A stretch of DNA of 64,000 nucleotides from Marinifaba aquimaris (GCF_013328345.1 NZ_JABULX010000002.1:1-64000), one strand, 5' to 3'. Counted from the stretch's first letter, positions 52,715 through 63,399 are shown. The notes: generated by a model not told the origin, from the sequence alone. Numbers and translations: made by a program.

Positions 52715-53374
52715 ATGTTACTTGCAACTCAAGCTAAAACCATGCTTGTCCTTCAAGACAAAATGAATGCCAAAGTTAACCCTGATTGGTTAGCAGTAAA
52801 ATCTCCTTTTTTACGCGCAGTCGTTATTGAAGGAGCCGAGGCAATTGAACACCACGGTTGGAAGTGGTGGAAAAAGCAAGATTGTGATTTAGCACAATTA
52901 CAGATGGAACTTGTCGATATTTGGCATTTTTTATTATCTGATTTACTTATCCAAGCCGATGGTGATTTTAGCCTTGCAGAACAAGCCATTTTTGCTGATA
53001 TCGACCAAGACAGTGTTAGCTTCGATGGTAAAGACTATCCATTTTCCTCATTAACCTTGTTAGATAAACTTGAATTGATGATTGGTTTATCCGCGGCAAA
53101 ACGCACTAACATAGGCTTGTTTTCGACTTTACTTACCGATTGTCAAATGGATTGGAATGAGCTTTACGCTCAATATGTCAGCAAAAATGTGCTGAACTTC
53201 TTCCGTCAAGACAATGGCTATAAAGAAGGTACCTACATTAAAGAATGGGGTGGCAAAGAAGATAACGAGCATTTAGTAGAGATAATGGCAAAACTTGATG
53301 CCACTGCTGAAGAATACCAAGACTTGTTATATCAAGAGCTCAACAAGCGATATCAATTACTGAATATTACTTAA
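52715..53374 (+). CDS. Dimeric dUTP diphosphatase (all-alpha NTP-PPase)
   Basis: A 219-residue all-alpha NTP pyrophosphohydrolase of the dimeric dUTPase type (dUTPase_2, MazG-like superfamily). It hydrolyses dUTP (and probably dUDP) to dUMP, keeping uracil out of DNA and feeding thymidylate synthesis. The metal-binding motifs EGAEAIEHHGWKWWKK and QMELVDIWHFLLSD, and the later KNVLNFFRQDNGYKEGTYIKEW segment, fit the family. It is unrelated to the trimeric Dut. An AAAGAG ribosome-binding site precedes the ATG. It is convergent with the GGDEF gene, 25 bases away. Confidence 0.85.
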   Translation: MLLATQAKTMLVLQDKMNAKVNPDWLAVKSPFLRAVVIEGAEAIEHHGWKWWKKQDCDLAQLQMELVDIWHFLLSDLLIQADGDFSLAEQAIFADIDQDSVSFDGKDYPFSSLTLLDKLELMIGLSAAKRTNIGLFSTLLTDCQMDWNELYAQYVSKNVLNFFRQDNGYKEGTYIKEWGGKEDNEHLVEIMAKLDATAEEYQDLLYQELNKRYQLLNIT

Positions 53375-53399
53375 GACTAATCAAGGTCACTTAATGCGC

Positions 53400-54323
53400 T
53401 TAGGTGACCTTGTTTGCCATCGACTGCCAGTTGATTGGGTTATCACTGGCAATCGATGAGTGATATGAAATGCAAGAAGCATCAACGAGCGCGTTAATAT
53501 CACTGATATCCTTTGGCGCATGTTCAGCATTGCCACCTATCAATCGCATCCAAGCATCTGGCTTTGTAGCCTTAGCAGCATTAAGCGCGTGATAAGCCAG
53601 TAAAACGACTTGGTTAATCGACACATTTTCAGGCTCTTGGTGAAAAAACGGAAAACTTGCACTACCGATAGTGACAGTGCGCTTGAGCGCTTTATCTTTG
53701 TTGTAGACACAAGCTTGGTTAGCAATCTTATCTTTTAACCGACTGGCAACTTCGGGGACCTTATCCCGAGATGAAAAACGCGTCACTATCATAAATTCAT
53801 CACTGTTAAGACGAATCAGGTAATCCCCCGCTCTAATCTCGCGCTTGATAACACCTGCTACAGCTTTTAAATAGCTATCGCCAAGGGAGTGGCCATATTT
53901 AGCATTAATCGATGCAAAGTCATCAATATTGACAATGATCACATTGATATCTGCTTGCAGTGGAATACCACCATTATTACTAGCCGCTTTGTATTCTCTT
54001 AGTGACTTGGCTACATCTGCTTTTATTTGCATATCAAAAAAATTTCGATTTCTCAGTCCTGTTAACGCATCGGTTAAATTGAGAAAACGAATTTTTTCTT
54101 CAGCAATCACTAAGTTTTGTTGGCTATCGTCTAATTGAGATTTAAGTTCATCAATTTGATTTTTATAGTTTTTTGCTAGCACTGATAAAAAAGCAAGTAA
54201 TCCCAAAACAGCAATCAAAACAAAAGCTAAATGGTAATAATGGACAGTTAAACTTTCTGTCGTCGCGGCTGTGGTCGTGACAGGAAAAAACAATAACAAA
54301 CGGCTCAGGTATTTAATCTGCAT
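53400..54323 (-). CDS. Membrane-anchored degenerate GGDEF protein
   Basis: A 307-residue protein with a possible signal peptide, a TM helix (YYHLAFVLIAVLGLLAFLSVLA, residues ~29-50), a short coiled coil (QIDELKSQLDDSQQNLVIAEEK) and a GGDEF domain. DALTGLRNRNFFD and the DDFASINAKYGHSLGD half are well conserved. The catalytic signature reads NSDEF at residues 173-177 instead of GGDEF, so cyclase activity is doubtful. The inhibitory I-site RxxD (RAGD, residues 164-167) is intact, five residues before the signature. It may be a c-di-GMP receptor rather than a diguanylate cyclase. Its partner is unknown. Confidence 0.82.
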   Translation of the reverse strand: MQIKYLSRLLLFFPVTTTAATTESLTVHYYHLAFVLIAVLGLLAFLSVLAKNYKNQIDELKSQLDDSQQNLVIAEEKIRFLNLTDALTGLRNRNFFDMQIKADVAKSLREYKAASNNGGIPLQADINVIIVNIDDFASINAKYGHSLGDSYLKAVAGVIKREIRAGDYLIRLNSDEFMIVTRFSSRDKVPEVASRLKDKIANQACVYNKDKALKRTVTIGSASFPFFHQEPENVSINQVVLLAYHALNAAKATKPDAWMRLIGGNAEHAPKDISDINALVDASCISYHSSIASDNPINWQSMANKVT

Positions 54324-54506
54324 TTGTTTTCACCTATATGTTGATGAACAAAATTTAAGCTTTACCTTATTTGAATTAAAAATTGAAAGCAAGTCGACAA
54401 AAGCGTATTAAAAATACAAAGAAAATGGACTTTTTTTCAACAAAAACTATCAATGATTAATTAGCGCGATATACTCAAATAGATAATAAAAATAAGGAGT
54501 AAAGGG

Positions 54507-55631
54507 ATGTCACTTCAAACTATTTTTAGCCCATCTAAACTTTTTTTAATCACCTGTTTAACACTTTCAGCCAATCACTCGTTAGCCGAATCCTCGCCGC
54601 CTTGGCAAAATTGGCAACAGGACGAAAGCGCAGAAGCCGCCATTACAGGTAAATGGGACTGGCTGCTGACCTCATCAAATGAATGGATAAAGGGGAAAGT
54701 TATTGCGATTTATGGCGATGAAGTTGAATTTGATAGTGATGAATTTGGCATTGTTAAAGTCGATTGGGATGATGTCGCAGAATTAAGAACACATGATTAT
54801 AAAAGTGTTCGAACCGATTCAGGCGAAATAATTGACGGTAAAATAATCGCAAAAAATGGCACGATACATTTTTACGATGACTCAGGAAAGATAAACAGTT
54901 TAGAAAAGTCTCAGCTACTTTCGATGGCCAATTCTGAGCAATCTAAAGAAAGCCAGTGGTCAGGTGATATATCAGCAGGCGCTACTTTTAGAGACGGCAA
55001 TACCAAACAAACAGATTATACCTTCACTATGGATGTGAAGCGCTTAGGGTCAACATCGAGGTTACTCGGCTCTTATGTTGCTAGTTACAGTGAAGCAGAC
55101 AGTGAAGAGACTGAGAACTCACACCGCGTGACCGCCTCCTATGACTGGTTCTTTTCAAATAAACTTTTTATACGTATTCCAGAAGTTGAGTACTTCAGAG
55201 ACCCGTTTCAAAACATAGCTCACAGGTTAACCGTCAATGCGGGTTTAGGTTATCAACTTTATGATGAATCTAAAATGAACTGGTACGTCAACGCCGGCCC
55301 TGGTTATACCTATACAGAATTCGATGAGGTAGAAGAAGGTGAAAAAGAAGATGCTTCATCACCCGTATTGGTGCTAGGGAGTTCATTTGAAAAAGACCTC
55401 ACCTCAGATATCGAATTTTTTCTCGATTACCAAGTCCAAGTGGTCGAAGAAGATGCTGGTAAATACATACACCATGCAGAAACTGGATTTGAAATCGATT
55501 TAATCTCTGATTTTGACTTAGATTTAACACTTTATTACGACCGTATCGAAGAACCAATCCCAGATAAAGATGGTGAACTTCCTAAAAAAGACGACTATCG
55601 CTTTGTTGTTAGTATCAGCTACGACTTTTAA
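54507..55631 (+). CDS. DUF481 outer-membrane beta-barrel protein
   Basis: A 374-residue exported protein with a signal peptide ending LAE. The first ~120 mature residues hold an SH3-like segment (WIKGKVIAIYGDEVEFDSDEFG). The C-terminal ~230 residues are the DUF481 domain: alternating amphipathic strands (WSGDISAGATFRDGNTKQ, YTFTMDVKRLGS) and a terminal YRFVVSISYDF with a final aromatic, typical of outer-membrane barrels (YdiY-like). Such proteins are often linked to salt or acid response, but the function is unproven. AAGGAG lies 8 bases before the ATG. Confidence 0.82.
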   Translation: MSLQTIFSPSKLFLITCLTLSANHSLAESSPPWQNWQQDESAEAAITGKWDWLLTSSNEWIKGKVIAIYGDEVEFDSDEFGIVKVDWDDVAELRTHDYKSVRTDSGEIIDGKIIAKNGTIHFYDDSGKINSLEKSQLLSMANSEQSKESQWSGDISAGATFRDGNTKQTDYTFTMDVKRLGSTSRLLGSYVASYSEADSEETENSHRVTASYDWFFSNKLFIRIPEVEYFRDPFQNIAHRLTVNAGLGYQLYDESKMNWYVNAGPGYTYTEFDEVEEGEKEDASSPVLVLGSSFEKDLTSDIEFFLDYQVQVVEEDAGKYIHHAETGFEIDLISDFDLDLTLYYDRIEEPIPDKDGELPKKDDYRFVVSISYDF

Positions 55632-55728
55632 ACATCATCGATGCCTAGTTGGTAAATTAAACCTAGATTCGCCTTTTATCCTTTAACACATAGACTTATA
55701 ACAAGTATACATTTTAAGTGGTACCCCA

Positions 55729-56943
55729 ATGAAACACCTTGCAAGCGGCTTTTTAATGCTCCTTTTACTATCCGGCTGTGATAAACCCGTTGAAAAAAAG
55801 CCACAGCAAGTTGAAGTCATCGTGACTGAACTGGCCAGAGAAAATATCCCTGTTTATGGACACTATATCGCAACAACACAAGCCTCTTTAGATGTCGAAG
55901 TCAGGGCAAGGGTTGAAGGTTATTTAGAACAACAGCATTTTTTAGAAGGCAGTTTTGTCAGTAAAGATCAGCTACTTTACTCTATCGATGATGGCCCTTA
56001 TCAAGCGGCACTAGCCAGTGCAAAAGCAAATCACAGCAAAGCTGAAAACGCACTAGCAAAAGCACAAAGAGACGTAAAACGCATTAAGCCACTCTACGAG
56101 CAAGATGCCTCTAGCCAATTAGATTTAGATAATGCTTATGCTGATTTAGATTCTGCTCAAGCCTCGTTAAAGGCGGCAGAAGCTGAATTACAACAAGCTG
56201 AATTAGATTTGAGTTATACCCAAATACGCGCGCCAATTGCAGGTGTGATCAGTGATAGTAATGCAGATATTGGCGCATTAGTTGGTGGCTCAGGGGTGTC
56301 TTTATTGACCAATGTCCAAAAAGTTAACCCACTGTACGTCGAATTTCAGATGACCACATTAGATTATTTACAAGCACGACGTCGTTTAAAAAGCTACTAC
56401 GAAAAACTGAAAGCCGATGTTGAAGGTACCTCTGTTGAAGGTCAAATCGCGATTACACTTCCTGATGGTACAGAATACCCACATTTAGGTCAGATGAAAT
56501 TTACTGCGCCTAGAGTCAACTCTGAGACAGCGACTTTCACCGCCAGAGCAGAAATCATCAACCCCAACCGCGAATTATTGCCAGGTCAATACACAAGAGC
56601 ACGTATTCAATTAGATGAAATAGACCAAGCCTTGTTATTGCCCGAGCAAGCGGTTCGATTTGAGCAAAGTGGCTCCTATGTGTACGCTGTCTTAGCTGAC
56701 AACACAATAGAGCGTCGCTTTGTGATACTAGGTCGCAATGTAGAGGGGCAATTTTTAGTACAAAGTGGATTGAGCCATGGCGAAAAGGTGGTACTTGAAG
56801 GTACACACAAAGTACAACACGGTAGCCATGTTATTCCGGTTTTAGCCAAAGACGTCGCTGATGCAGCAAAAAAAGCACAACAGGCAGAAAATGCAGCCCA
56901 GAAGAAAGTTGCAGAAACCCCAGTTGAAAAACCTGAGAAGTAA
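55729..56943 (+). CDS. RND periplasmic adaptor lipoprotein, AcrA/MexA-like
   Basis: A 404-residue adaptor anchored by a lipid at LLSGC. The order of domains is membrane-proximal, beta-barrel, lipoyl (VRARVEGYLEQQHFLEGSFVSKDQLLYSIDDGPY) and an alpha-hairpin coiled coil (ALAKAQRDVKRIKPLYEQDASSQ), with ADIGALVGG and a C-terminal barrel. It ends in an Ala/Lys/Glu-rich tail. First gene of the three-gene efflux operon; the permease starts 12 bases after it. No regulator gene lies beside it. Confidence 0.92.
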   Translation: MKHLASGFLMLLLLSGCDKPVEKKPQQVEVIVTELARENIPVYGHYIATTQASLDVEVRARVEGYLEQQHFLEGSFVSKDQLLYSIDDGPYQAALASAKANHSKAENALAKAQRDVKRIKPLYEQDASSQLDLDNAYADLDSAQASLKAAEAELQQAELDLSYTQIRAPIAGVISDSNADIGALVGGSGVSLLTNVQKVNPLYVEFQMTTLDYLQARRRLKSYYEKLKADVEGTSVEGQIAITLPDGTEYPHLGQMKFTAPRVNSETATFTARAEIINPNRELLPGQYTRARIQLDEIDQALLLPEQAVRFEQSGSYVYAVLADNTIERRFVILGRNVEGQFLVQSGLSHGEKVVLEGTHKVQHGSHVIPVLAKDVADAAKKAQQAENAAQKKVAETPVEKPEK

Positions 56944-56955
56944 TTAGGGGGTCTT

Positions 56956-59900
56956 ATGATTGCTCAATATTGTATAAAACGCCCCGTCTTTGCATCGGTT
57001 ATTTCAATTATTATTGTGTTGGTTGGCTTAGTCTCAATGTTGAAGATGCCGATCGACCAATACCCAGATATATCACCACCACAAGTCACTATTTCAGGTA
57101 GCTATTCTGGTGCAACAGCAGCTATTACCGCCGAGTCGGTATCGATTCCGTTAGAGCAAAAGGTCAATGGCGTGCCTAATATGCTCTACATGACATCGAG
57201 CAGTAACAACGGCGGTAGCTCGAAAATTAAAATTACTTTTGATGTAGGTACTAACCCAGACTTTGCCGCAATCGATGTACAAAACAAAGTAAAGCAAGCT
57301 GAAAGTGATTTACCGGGTGATGTGATCACCGATGGCGTAACCGTTGAGAAAACCTCGACTAGTCCGTTAATGACAATAATACTGAGATCGAGTGAAGCGC
57401 GCTTTGACGATCTCTACTTAAGTAACTTTGTAACCTTGCAAATTCAACAGGCGTTAAAACGTATTCCTGGTGTCGCTAAAGTAAGAAATATGGGGGCGCG
57501 CACATACTCTATGCGCGTGTGGTTACAACCGGATGCTTTAGCGTCTTATGGTTTAACCCCCTCTGATGTATCCGATGCAATCAAAGAGCAAAATGCCAAT
57601 GCAGCAGCAGGCTCTTTAGGTAGCCAACCCTCTACCAGTGATATCAATTTATCCTTAACGATTAACGCTTCGGGTAAACTAAAAGATGCAGATGCATTTG
57701 GCGATATTATTATCCATGCAACCGAAACCGGCGCGCTTATTCGATTAAAAGATGTAGCAAGAATTGAGCTCGGTGCCAGCGCTTATAAGCTCCTTTCTCA
57801 GCACAATGGTCAAAGTGCAGCCATTGCTCAGCTTATGTTACTGCCAGGTGCTAATGCTTTAGAAGTTGCCGAGCAAGTTCGTCAAGCAATGCAAGCGCTT
57901 TCAACTCAATTTCCACAAGGGATTGAATATCAAATTGCATATGACACATCGGTATTTATTGAAGCGGCCATTTACGAAGTCGCAAAAACCTTAATCGAAG
58001 CACTCGTTCTAGTCGGTGCAGTGGTCTTTTTATTTTTACAAAACTGGCGCACCACCCTCATACCTATGCTCGCCGCCCCTGTTTCTATCATAGGTACGTT
58101 TGCCTTTTTAGCGGCCTTTGGTTTTACCATCAACACAATCAGCTTATTAGCTATGGTGTTAGCAATAGGTTTAGTGGTAGACGACGCCATTGTCGTCGTT
58201 GAAAATGTCGAACGAATCATTCAAGAGCAAGCCGTTAGTGCTGCCAAGGCGACCTCAATTGCGATGCAAGAATTAACTGGAGCGCTCATTGCCACGTCTC
58301 TAGTACTTGCCGCGGTATTTTTACCCGTCGCTTTTTTAGGGGGTATTTCAGGCGAGTTATACAAAGAGTTTGCCATCACCTTAACTGTCGCGGTATTGAT
58401 TTCGACTGTAGTCGCTTTAACCTTGAGCCCAGCCCTATGCGCTTTGCTGATGCAAAAACCCGCTAAACCTCATGCTTTTTTCACTTGGTTTAATCAAATA
58501 TTAGATAACCTAACCGCTAAATACACAGACGCAGTAAAGAAAACCATTAAACGAACTGCACGCTCACTAGTACTGTTTTCTGCTTTTGTAGGTATTGGTA
58601 TTTTTATCATGAAGCAATTGCCCATTGGTTTTATGCCACTTGAAGACCAAGGTACCTTTTATGCAGATATCCAACTACAACCTGGCACAGCTGTAACCCG
58701 AACCAGTCAAACCACATTTAAGGTTGAAGCAGAATTAAAAGCACACCCCGCTGTTGAACAAATTATTACTTTAACCGGTGAAAACCTCAGTAATGGCTCA
58801 GGTGAAGAAAACGCCTACTTCCAAATAGTCTTAAAACCGTGGGAACAAAGAGATGACTTCGCATTGGTAAATGTGATGCAAGATGTAAGTCAAATCTTGA
58901 GTAAATACCCTGAGCTCACTTATCGCGTATTTCAACCTCCTGCAATAGCCGGAATGGGTGAACGAAGTGGTTTTTCTATGGAGTTACAGGATAGAAGTGG
59001 AGCAAACTCAGAAGGCTTGGCAGAGCTGGCCAGACAATTTATTTTACGCGCTCAGGCTCTGCCTGAAATTGGTTCAATCAGTACCACATTAAGTGGTGAT
59101 GTCCCCATGTTAAAACTCGTTGTCGATAGAGAAATGGTTAAAACCTATGGCGTCAATCTCAATGACTTAAACAGTCTATTGAAGCAGCTAACAGGTTCAA
59201 GCTCAGCGAGTGATTTCAATATGTTTGGCCGAACCTATAAGGTTAAGGTGCAAGCCGAAGCTGAATTTAGACGCAGGCCTGAAGACCTAGCACGCTTTTA
59301 TATCAAATCGAGTTCAGGTGCGATGATCCCACTGTCAATGCTGGCCAAAATTGAATATGGTGCAGGTGCAGGTTCGATTTCTCGACACAACTTATTTACC
59401 AGTGCCAGTTTAGGTGGCACACCTGCTCCGGGTTATAGTTCAGGTCAAGCCATGGCCGCATTAGAAAAATTAGCAAATGAATTTCTGCCACAAGGTTTTG
59501 GCTATGAATGGACAGGCATGTCTTTCCAAGAAAAAAATGCCAGTGGTCAAGCTGGCGCAGCGATGCTGTTAGCGATCATTTTCATTTACCTCTTTTTAGC
59601 GGCTTTGTATGAAAGCTGGCTCATTCCCATCCCTGTATTATTGATTGTTCCGATTGCTCTGGCCGGTGCAGCGCTGTTTGTTTATGCGCGAGGTATTGAA
59701 AACAATTTATTTTTCCAAATATCCGCCGTTGCGCTAGTCGGTTTTTCTGCGAAAAACTCAATACTCATTGTTGAGTTTGCCCGTACCCTTTACCAAGAAA
59801 AAGGTTTTAGCCCTGTTGATGCCTCTATAGAAGCAGCAAAACAAAGGTTCCGCCCAATTGTTATGACATCTGTGTCATTTATTTTAGGTATTATGCCTTT

Positions 59901-60090
59901 AGTTATTTCTTCAGGCCCTGGGGCACAAGCAAGACAAGCAATCTCAACGGGTACCTTAGGTGGTATGTTGATGGCAACCAGTATTGGCATTGTGCTCGTT
60001 CCTTTATTTTTCGTGATTTTTATTAAACTAGCCGAACAACTACGAGCCCGCTTTTTTCCGGTATCGAGCAAACAAGAGCAGGAGGGCTAA
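56956..60090 (+). CDS. RND multidrug efflux permease, AcrB/MexB-like
   Basis: A 1044-residue HAE-1 family pump, close to the 1049 of AcrB. It exports hydrophobic compounds by proton antiport. The start MIAQYCIKRPVFASVISIIIVLVGL is typical. TM4 holds the aspartate pair in GLVVDDAIVVVENVER, and TM10 holds the conserved lysine in GFSAKNSILIVEFA. Periplasmic porter and docking domains are intact. An AGGGGG lies 6 bases before the ATG. The outer-membrane gene follows 3 bases after the stop. Confidence 0.95.
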   Translation: MIAQYCIKRPVFASVISIIIVLVGLVSMLKMPIDQYPDISPPQVTISGSYSGATAAITAESVSIPLEQKVNGVPNMLYMTSSSNNGGSSKIKITFDVGTNPDFAAIDVQNKVKQAESDLPGDVITDGVTVEKTSTSPLMTIILRSSEARFDDLYLSNFVTLQIQQALKRIPGVAKVRNMGARTYSMRVWLQPDALASYGLTPSDVSDAIKEQNANAAAGSLGSQPSTSDINLSLTINASGKLKDADAFGDIIIHATETGALIRLKDVARIELGASAYKLLSQHNGQSAAIAQLMLLPGANALEVAEQVRQAMQALSTQFPQGIEYQIAYDTSVFIEAAIYEVAKTLIEALVLVGAVVFLFLQNWRTTLIPMLAAPVSIIGTFAFLAAFGFTINTISLLAMVLAIGLVVDDAIVVVENVERIIQEQAVSAAKATSIAMQELTGALIATSLVLAAVFLPVAFLGGISGELYKEFAITLTVAVLISTVVALTLSPALCALLMQKPAKPHAFFTWFNQILDNLTAKYTDAVKKTIKRTARSLVLFSAFVGIGIFIMKQLPIGFMPLEDQGTFYADIQLQPGTAVTRTSQTTFKVEAELKAHPAVEQIITLTGENLSNGSGEENAYFQIVLKPWEQRDDFALVNVMQDVSQILSKYPELTYRVFQPPAIAGMGERSGFSMELQDRSGANSEGLAELARQFILRAQALPEIGSISTTLSGDVPMLKLVVDREMVKTYGVNLNDLNSLLKQLTGSSSASDFNMFGRTYKVKVQAEAEFRRRPEDLARFYIKSSSGAMIPLSMLAKIEYGAGAGSISRHNLFTSASLGGTPAPGYSSGQAMAALEKLANEFLPQGFGYEWTGMSFQEKNASGQAGAAMLLAIIFIYLFLAALYESWLIPIPVLLIVPIALAGAALFVYARGIENNLFFQISAVALVGFSAKNSILIVEFARTLYQEKGFSPVDASIEAAKQRFRPIVMTSVSFILGIMPLVISSGPGAQARQAISTGTLGGMLMATSIGIVLVPLFFVIFIKLAEQLRARFFPVSSKQEQEG

Positions 60091-60093
60091 ACC

Positions 60094-61638
60094 ATGTTCA
60101 ATCAATATTTAGCTCCATTTCGCCTGAGTTTACTCACTTTAGCCCTGACAGGTTGCGCGGTAGGTCCCGATTATCAGAAAGCTGAGTCATTACCAGTGAG
60201 TCAGCAAGAACTCCCCAATTGGCAATTGGAAAATCAATATTTTTCACCAGATGCATCAATAGCAGAACAAGAGTGGCGTAGCTTTTATCAAGATGAACAC
60301 TTACAAGGCTTAATTGAAAAAGCACTAAACAAAAATATTGATTTACGGATAGCAAGTGAACGAGTGTACCGTGCACAAACAGGGTTAATACAACGCGATG
60401 CTGATTACTCACCACAGCTTGCGATGAACTTTGATGCAGACAGAGAAAAAACCAGCGCGGCGCTGACCTCAGATCCTAAAGTAGACAATGAATTTAAATG
60501 GACTGGTTATGTCACATGGGAGCTTGATCTGTGGGGTAAGTTAAGACGTGCAAAAGATGCTGCAATTGCAGATCTACAAGCCACACAAGCAGATTTTTAC
60601 GCTGCCAAAATATCACTTATCGCCCAAGTAGCAGACCTTTATTACCAAATCCAAGACACACAGCATCAAATTTGGTTAACGCAAAATAATATTACGGCTC
60701 GAGAAAAGTCTAAGCGCATTGCCGAGCTAAGACACAAACAGGGCGTAATTTCTGGTTTAGATGTGAGTCAAAGCAATGTTGAGTTGGTGCAAGAAAAACT
60801 CAAATTACCCGCGCTGCACAACCGGTTAAATTCACAGATGTATCAGCTTTCTATTTTGTTGGATCAGTCCCCTAAAAAGTTAAATATCCCGAGTAGAACG
60901 GAGATCAGTTTAAAGAACAAGGGCATTCCTGTTGGCTTGCCATCCACCTTACTCAAGCGCCGTCCAGATATTATCGCATCTGAACGAAAGCTCTACGCAG
61001 CTACATCGAATATTGGGGTAGCAAAAGCGGATTACTTTCCGAATATTTCGTTAATCGGTGAAGTCGGAGCTAAAAGTTTAGAGTTTGATACCCTACTCGA
61101 TAATGCAGAATACTGGGAAATCGGTGCTGACATCCGGATGCCAATTTTTAACTGGGGAGCGACTAAAGCCAATGTTGATAACAAGCGTTCTGAATATCGA
61201 GAAGCTATTCTCAATTACCGCAAGTCGATTTTTACCGCATTTAGAGAAACAGCAGAAGCCATTGAAAATGTGCATAAAAATCAGGTCGAATTTGTACTAA
61301 AAAAAGAGCTGTTAGCCGCGACAAATGAATATTTAAGAATAGCTCGCTTGCGTTACGACAACGGCGTCGTTTCATACTTGGATGTATTAGATGCTCAGCG
61401 CAGCCAAGCACAATCTCAGCAGGATTTTTCTGCAGCTGCACAAGCGCTACAATCATCCTATGTAAATTTATACAAAGCGCTTGGTGGCGGTTGGAATGCT
61501 GAGGCATTTAACCTGTCAATAGAGGCAGAAACCCACGTGGAAGATAAACCGGTTGATATGGCTATTGAAGATGATTCGACACATTTAATATCGCAAAATC
61601 AACCTGAAGATTTGCTCAAAAGGCAGATTTCAGAGTAA
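60094..61638 (+). CDS. Outer-membrane efflux lipoprotein, NodT/OprM-like
   Basis: A 514-residue outer-membrane channel of the NodT family. The lipobox LTGC leads into AVGPDYQKAES, the conserved family start. Two repeats of outer_efflux sequence are recognisable by WELDLWGKLRRAKDAA and WNWGATK-like FNWGATKANVDNKRSEY with GVVSYLDVLDAQRS. It forms the exit tunnel for the RND pump. The tail after ~470 is acidic and variable. A strong bidirectional terminator follows. Confidence 0.93.
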   Translation: MFNQYLAPFRLSLLTLALTGCAVGPDYQKAESLPVSQQELPNWQLENQYFSPDASIAEQEWRSFYQDEHLQGLIEKALNKNIDLRIASERVYRAQTGLIQRDADYSPQLAMNFDADREKTSAALTSDPKVDNEFKWTGYVTWELDLWGKLRRAKDAAIADLQATQADFYAAKISLIAQVADLYYQIQDTQHQIWLTQNNITAREKSKRIAELRHKQGVISGLDVSQSNVELVQEKLKLPALHNRLNSQMYQLSILLDQSPKKLNIPSRTEISLKNKGIPVGLPSTLLKRRPDIIASERKLYAATSNIGVAKADYFPNISLIGEVGAKSLEFDTLLDNAEYWEIGADIRMPIFNWGATKANVDNKRSEYREAILNYRKSIFTAFRETAEAIENVHKNQVEFVLKKELLAATNEYLRIARLRYDNGVVSYLDVLDAQRSQAQSQQDFSAAAQALQSSYVNLYKALGGGWNAEAFNLSIEAETHVEDKPVDMAIEDDSTHLISQNQPEDLLKRQISE

Positions 61639-61658
61639 AAAGTATACCTTTAAGAGAC

Positions 61659-61688
61659 AAAAAAGCCCGTCACGTGACGGGCTTTTTT
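61659..61688. terminator. Bidirectional terminator between the RND operon and the SulP gene
   Basis: A 30-base perfect palindrome with a GCCCGTCACGTGACGGGC core and flanking A6 and T6 lies 20 bases after the NodT gene and 14 bases before the end of the convergent SulP gene. It can end transcription from both sides. Confidence 0.92.
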
Positions 61689-61702
61689 ATATCTAAATTC
61701 AA

Positions 61703-63271
61703 TTAAGAATCTAACTTATCTGTAGCAACATGATAGTTAGGATCTTCAAGTACATTCACTTCGCACATGTTACCCGCGCGTTTAAGCAATTGCCTACACT
61801 CAGGGCTTAAGTGTCGGATATGCAATTGTTTATTTTGCGCTTTGTATTTATCTGCCAGACTATCAAGCGCTTCAATGCCTGAATGGTCAGAAATCTTTGA
61901 GCGTTGGAACTCAATAACTACGTGCTCAGGGTCATTAATTGGGTCGAAAAGCTCTTTAAAATGACTCACAGAACCGAAGAATAACGGGCCTCTTAACTCA
62001 TATACTTTTTGCCCATCTTTATCGACCGATGTTTCAGCATGAATGTGCTTCGCGTGTTTCCAAGCAAATACTAATGCAGATACGATCACACCAATAATTA
62101 CCGCAACGGCAAGGTCATAAATAACAGTAACACCTGATACTAGGATGATAATGAAAGCATCGGTTGCCGGTATCTTGCGCATAATACGCAGCGACGACCA
62201 TTCAAATGTGCCCAATACAACCATAAACATGATGCCGACTAAAGCCGCTAATGGGATCATTTCTATCAAACTGGCTGCAAATAATATAAAGCCCAGTAAT
62301 ACTAAGGCAGCAGTAATGCCCGATAGACGACCACGACCACCGGAATTGATATTAATCATAGATTGACCAATCATGGCACAACCACCCATACCACCAAAGA
62401 AGCCGTTAGTAGTGTTGGCTAAACCTTGACCAATACACTCTTTATTGCCTTTACCACGAGTATCCGTGATCTCATCAATCAAGCTCAATGTTAATAACGA
62501 TTCGATTAAACCAATCGCAGCAATAATGAGCGCATAAGGTAAAACAATGAGGAAAGTTTCCATCGTAAATGGCACGACAGGGATGGCGAAACTAGGCAGT
62601 TCACCCTGTAAGCTTGCAGTGGCTGCTTGCTCTGCAGGTAACATATCACGGACGTAATCAATAACGGTACGCGCTTCTAAATCTAACCCCATCACTAGCA
62701 AAGTCACAGTAACAATAGCAACTAAGCCGGCAGGTACGGCTGTTGTGAATTTAGGTAGGAAGTGGCAAATAGCCATAGTTAAAGCAATCAAAGCAACCAT
62801 AGTTGTCATCATGCCGCTTTCCATAATCACCATTTCACCCACATCGTTCTTAACCAAGAACTGGCCAAATTGTGCAAGTAAAATAACGATGGCAAGACCG
62901 TTAACAAACCCCAGCATTACGGGGTGAGGGACCATTCGAATAAACTTCCCGAGCTTGAATATACCCGCGAGTATTTGAATAAGACCGGCGAGAATAACTG
63001 CGGCAAATAAATATTGAACACCGTGCATAGCAACGAGTGAAACATACACAACAGCTGTTGCGCCTGTTGCACCTGAAATCATACCTGGGCGACCACCAAA
63101 AATAGAGGTGATCAAGCCCATCATAAAGGCCGCATAAAGCCCGACCATAGGCTCAACCCCTGCAACAAAGGCAAAGGCAACCGCTTCCGGTACTAAGGCT
63201 AACGCCACAGTAACACCGGAAAGAACGTCATTTTTAACGTTCGACTGGTTACTATTAATTAAGTTAAACAT
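61703..63271 (-). CDS. SulP family anion transporter with STAS domain
   Basis: A 522-residue inner-membrane transporter of the SulP/SLC26 family. The N-terminal part has about 11-14 helices, with the signature [25 protein letters not shown] and [16 protein letters not shown]. The C-terminal STAS domain starts near [11 protein letters not shown] and includes [22 protein letters not shown]. Substrates in this family include sulfate, bicarbonate and others. No carbonic anhydrase or sulfate-assimilation gene is beside it, so the anion cannot be named. Its start is 128 bases from rnfH, on the same strand. Confidence 0.88.
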   Translation of the reverse strand: MFNLINSNQSNVKNDVLSGVTVALALVPEAVAFAFVAGVEPMVGLYAAFMMGLITSIFGGRPGMISGATGATAVVYVSLVAMHGVQYLFAAVILAGLIQILAGIFKLGKFIRMVPHPVMLGFVNGLAIVILLAQFGQFLVKNDVGEMVIMESGMMTTMVALIALTMAICHFLPKFTTAVPAGLVAIVTVTLLVMGLDLEARTVIDYVRDMLPAEQAATASLQGELPSFAIPVVPFTMETFLIVLPYALIIAAIGLIESLLTLSLIDEITDTRGKGNKECIGQGLANTTNGFFGGMGGCAMIGQSMININSGGRGRLSGITAALVLLGFILFAASLIEMIPLAALVGIMFMVVLGTFEWSSLRIMRKIPATDAFIIILVSGVTVIYDLAVAVIIGVIVSALVFAWKHAKHIHAETSVDKDGQKVYELRGPLFFGSVSHFKELFDPINDPEHVVIEFQRSKISDHSGIEALDSLADKYKAQNKQLHIRHLSPECRQLLKRAGNMCEVNVLEDPNYHVATDKLDS

Positions 63272-63399
63272 GAATAGATCTGCTTAAAAAGTGAATGGAA
63301 ATTAAGGCGCGCGAGTATAGCGAAAAGCGCCCTTAACTTAAAGGAATTGAATATAAATATTGATTAAATTTTAGCTAGATGCAAATAAGCTGGAGGGGG

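Noticed and set aside
52596-52766. 56-codon frame from TTG overlapping the start of the dUTPase gene
   Set aside because: It has a TTG start without a ribosome-binding site, low-complexity Lys/Gln/Asn content, and overlaps a confident gene. Chance opening in AT-rich DNA is more likely.
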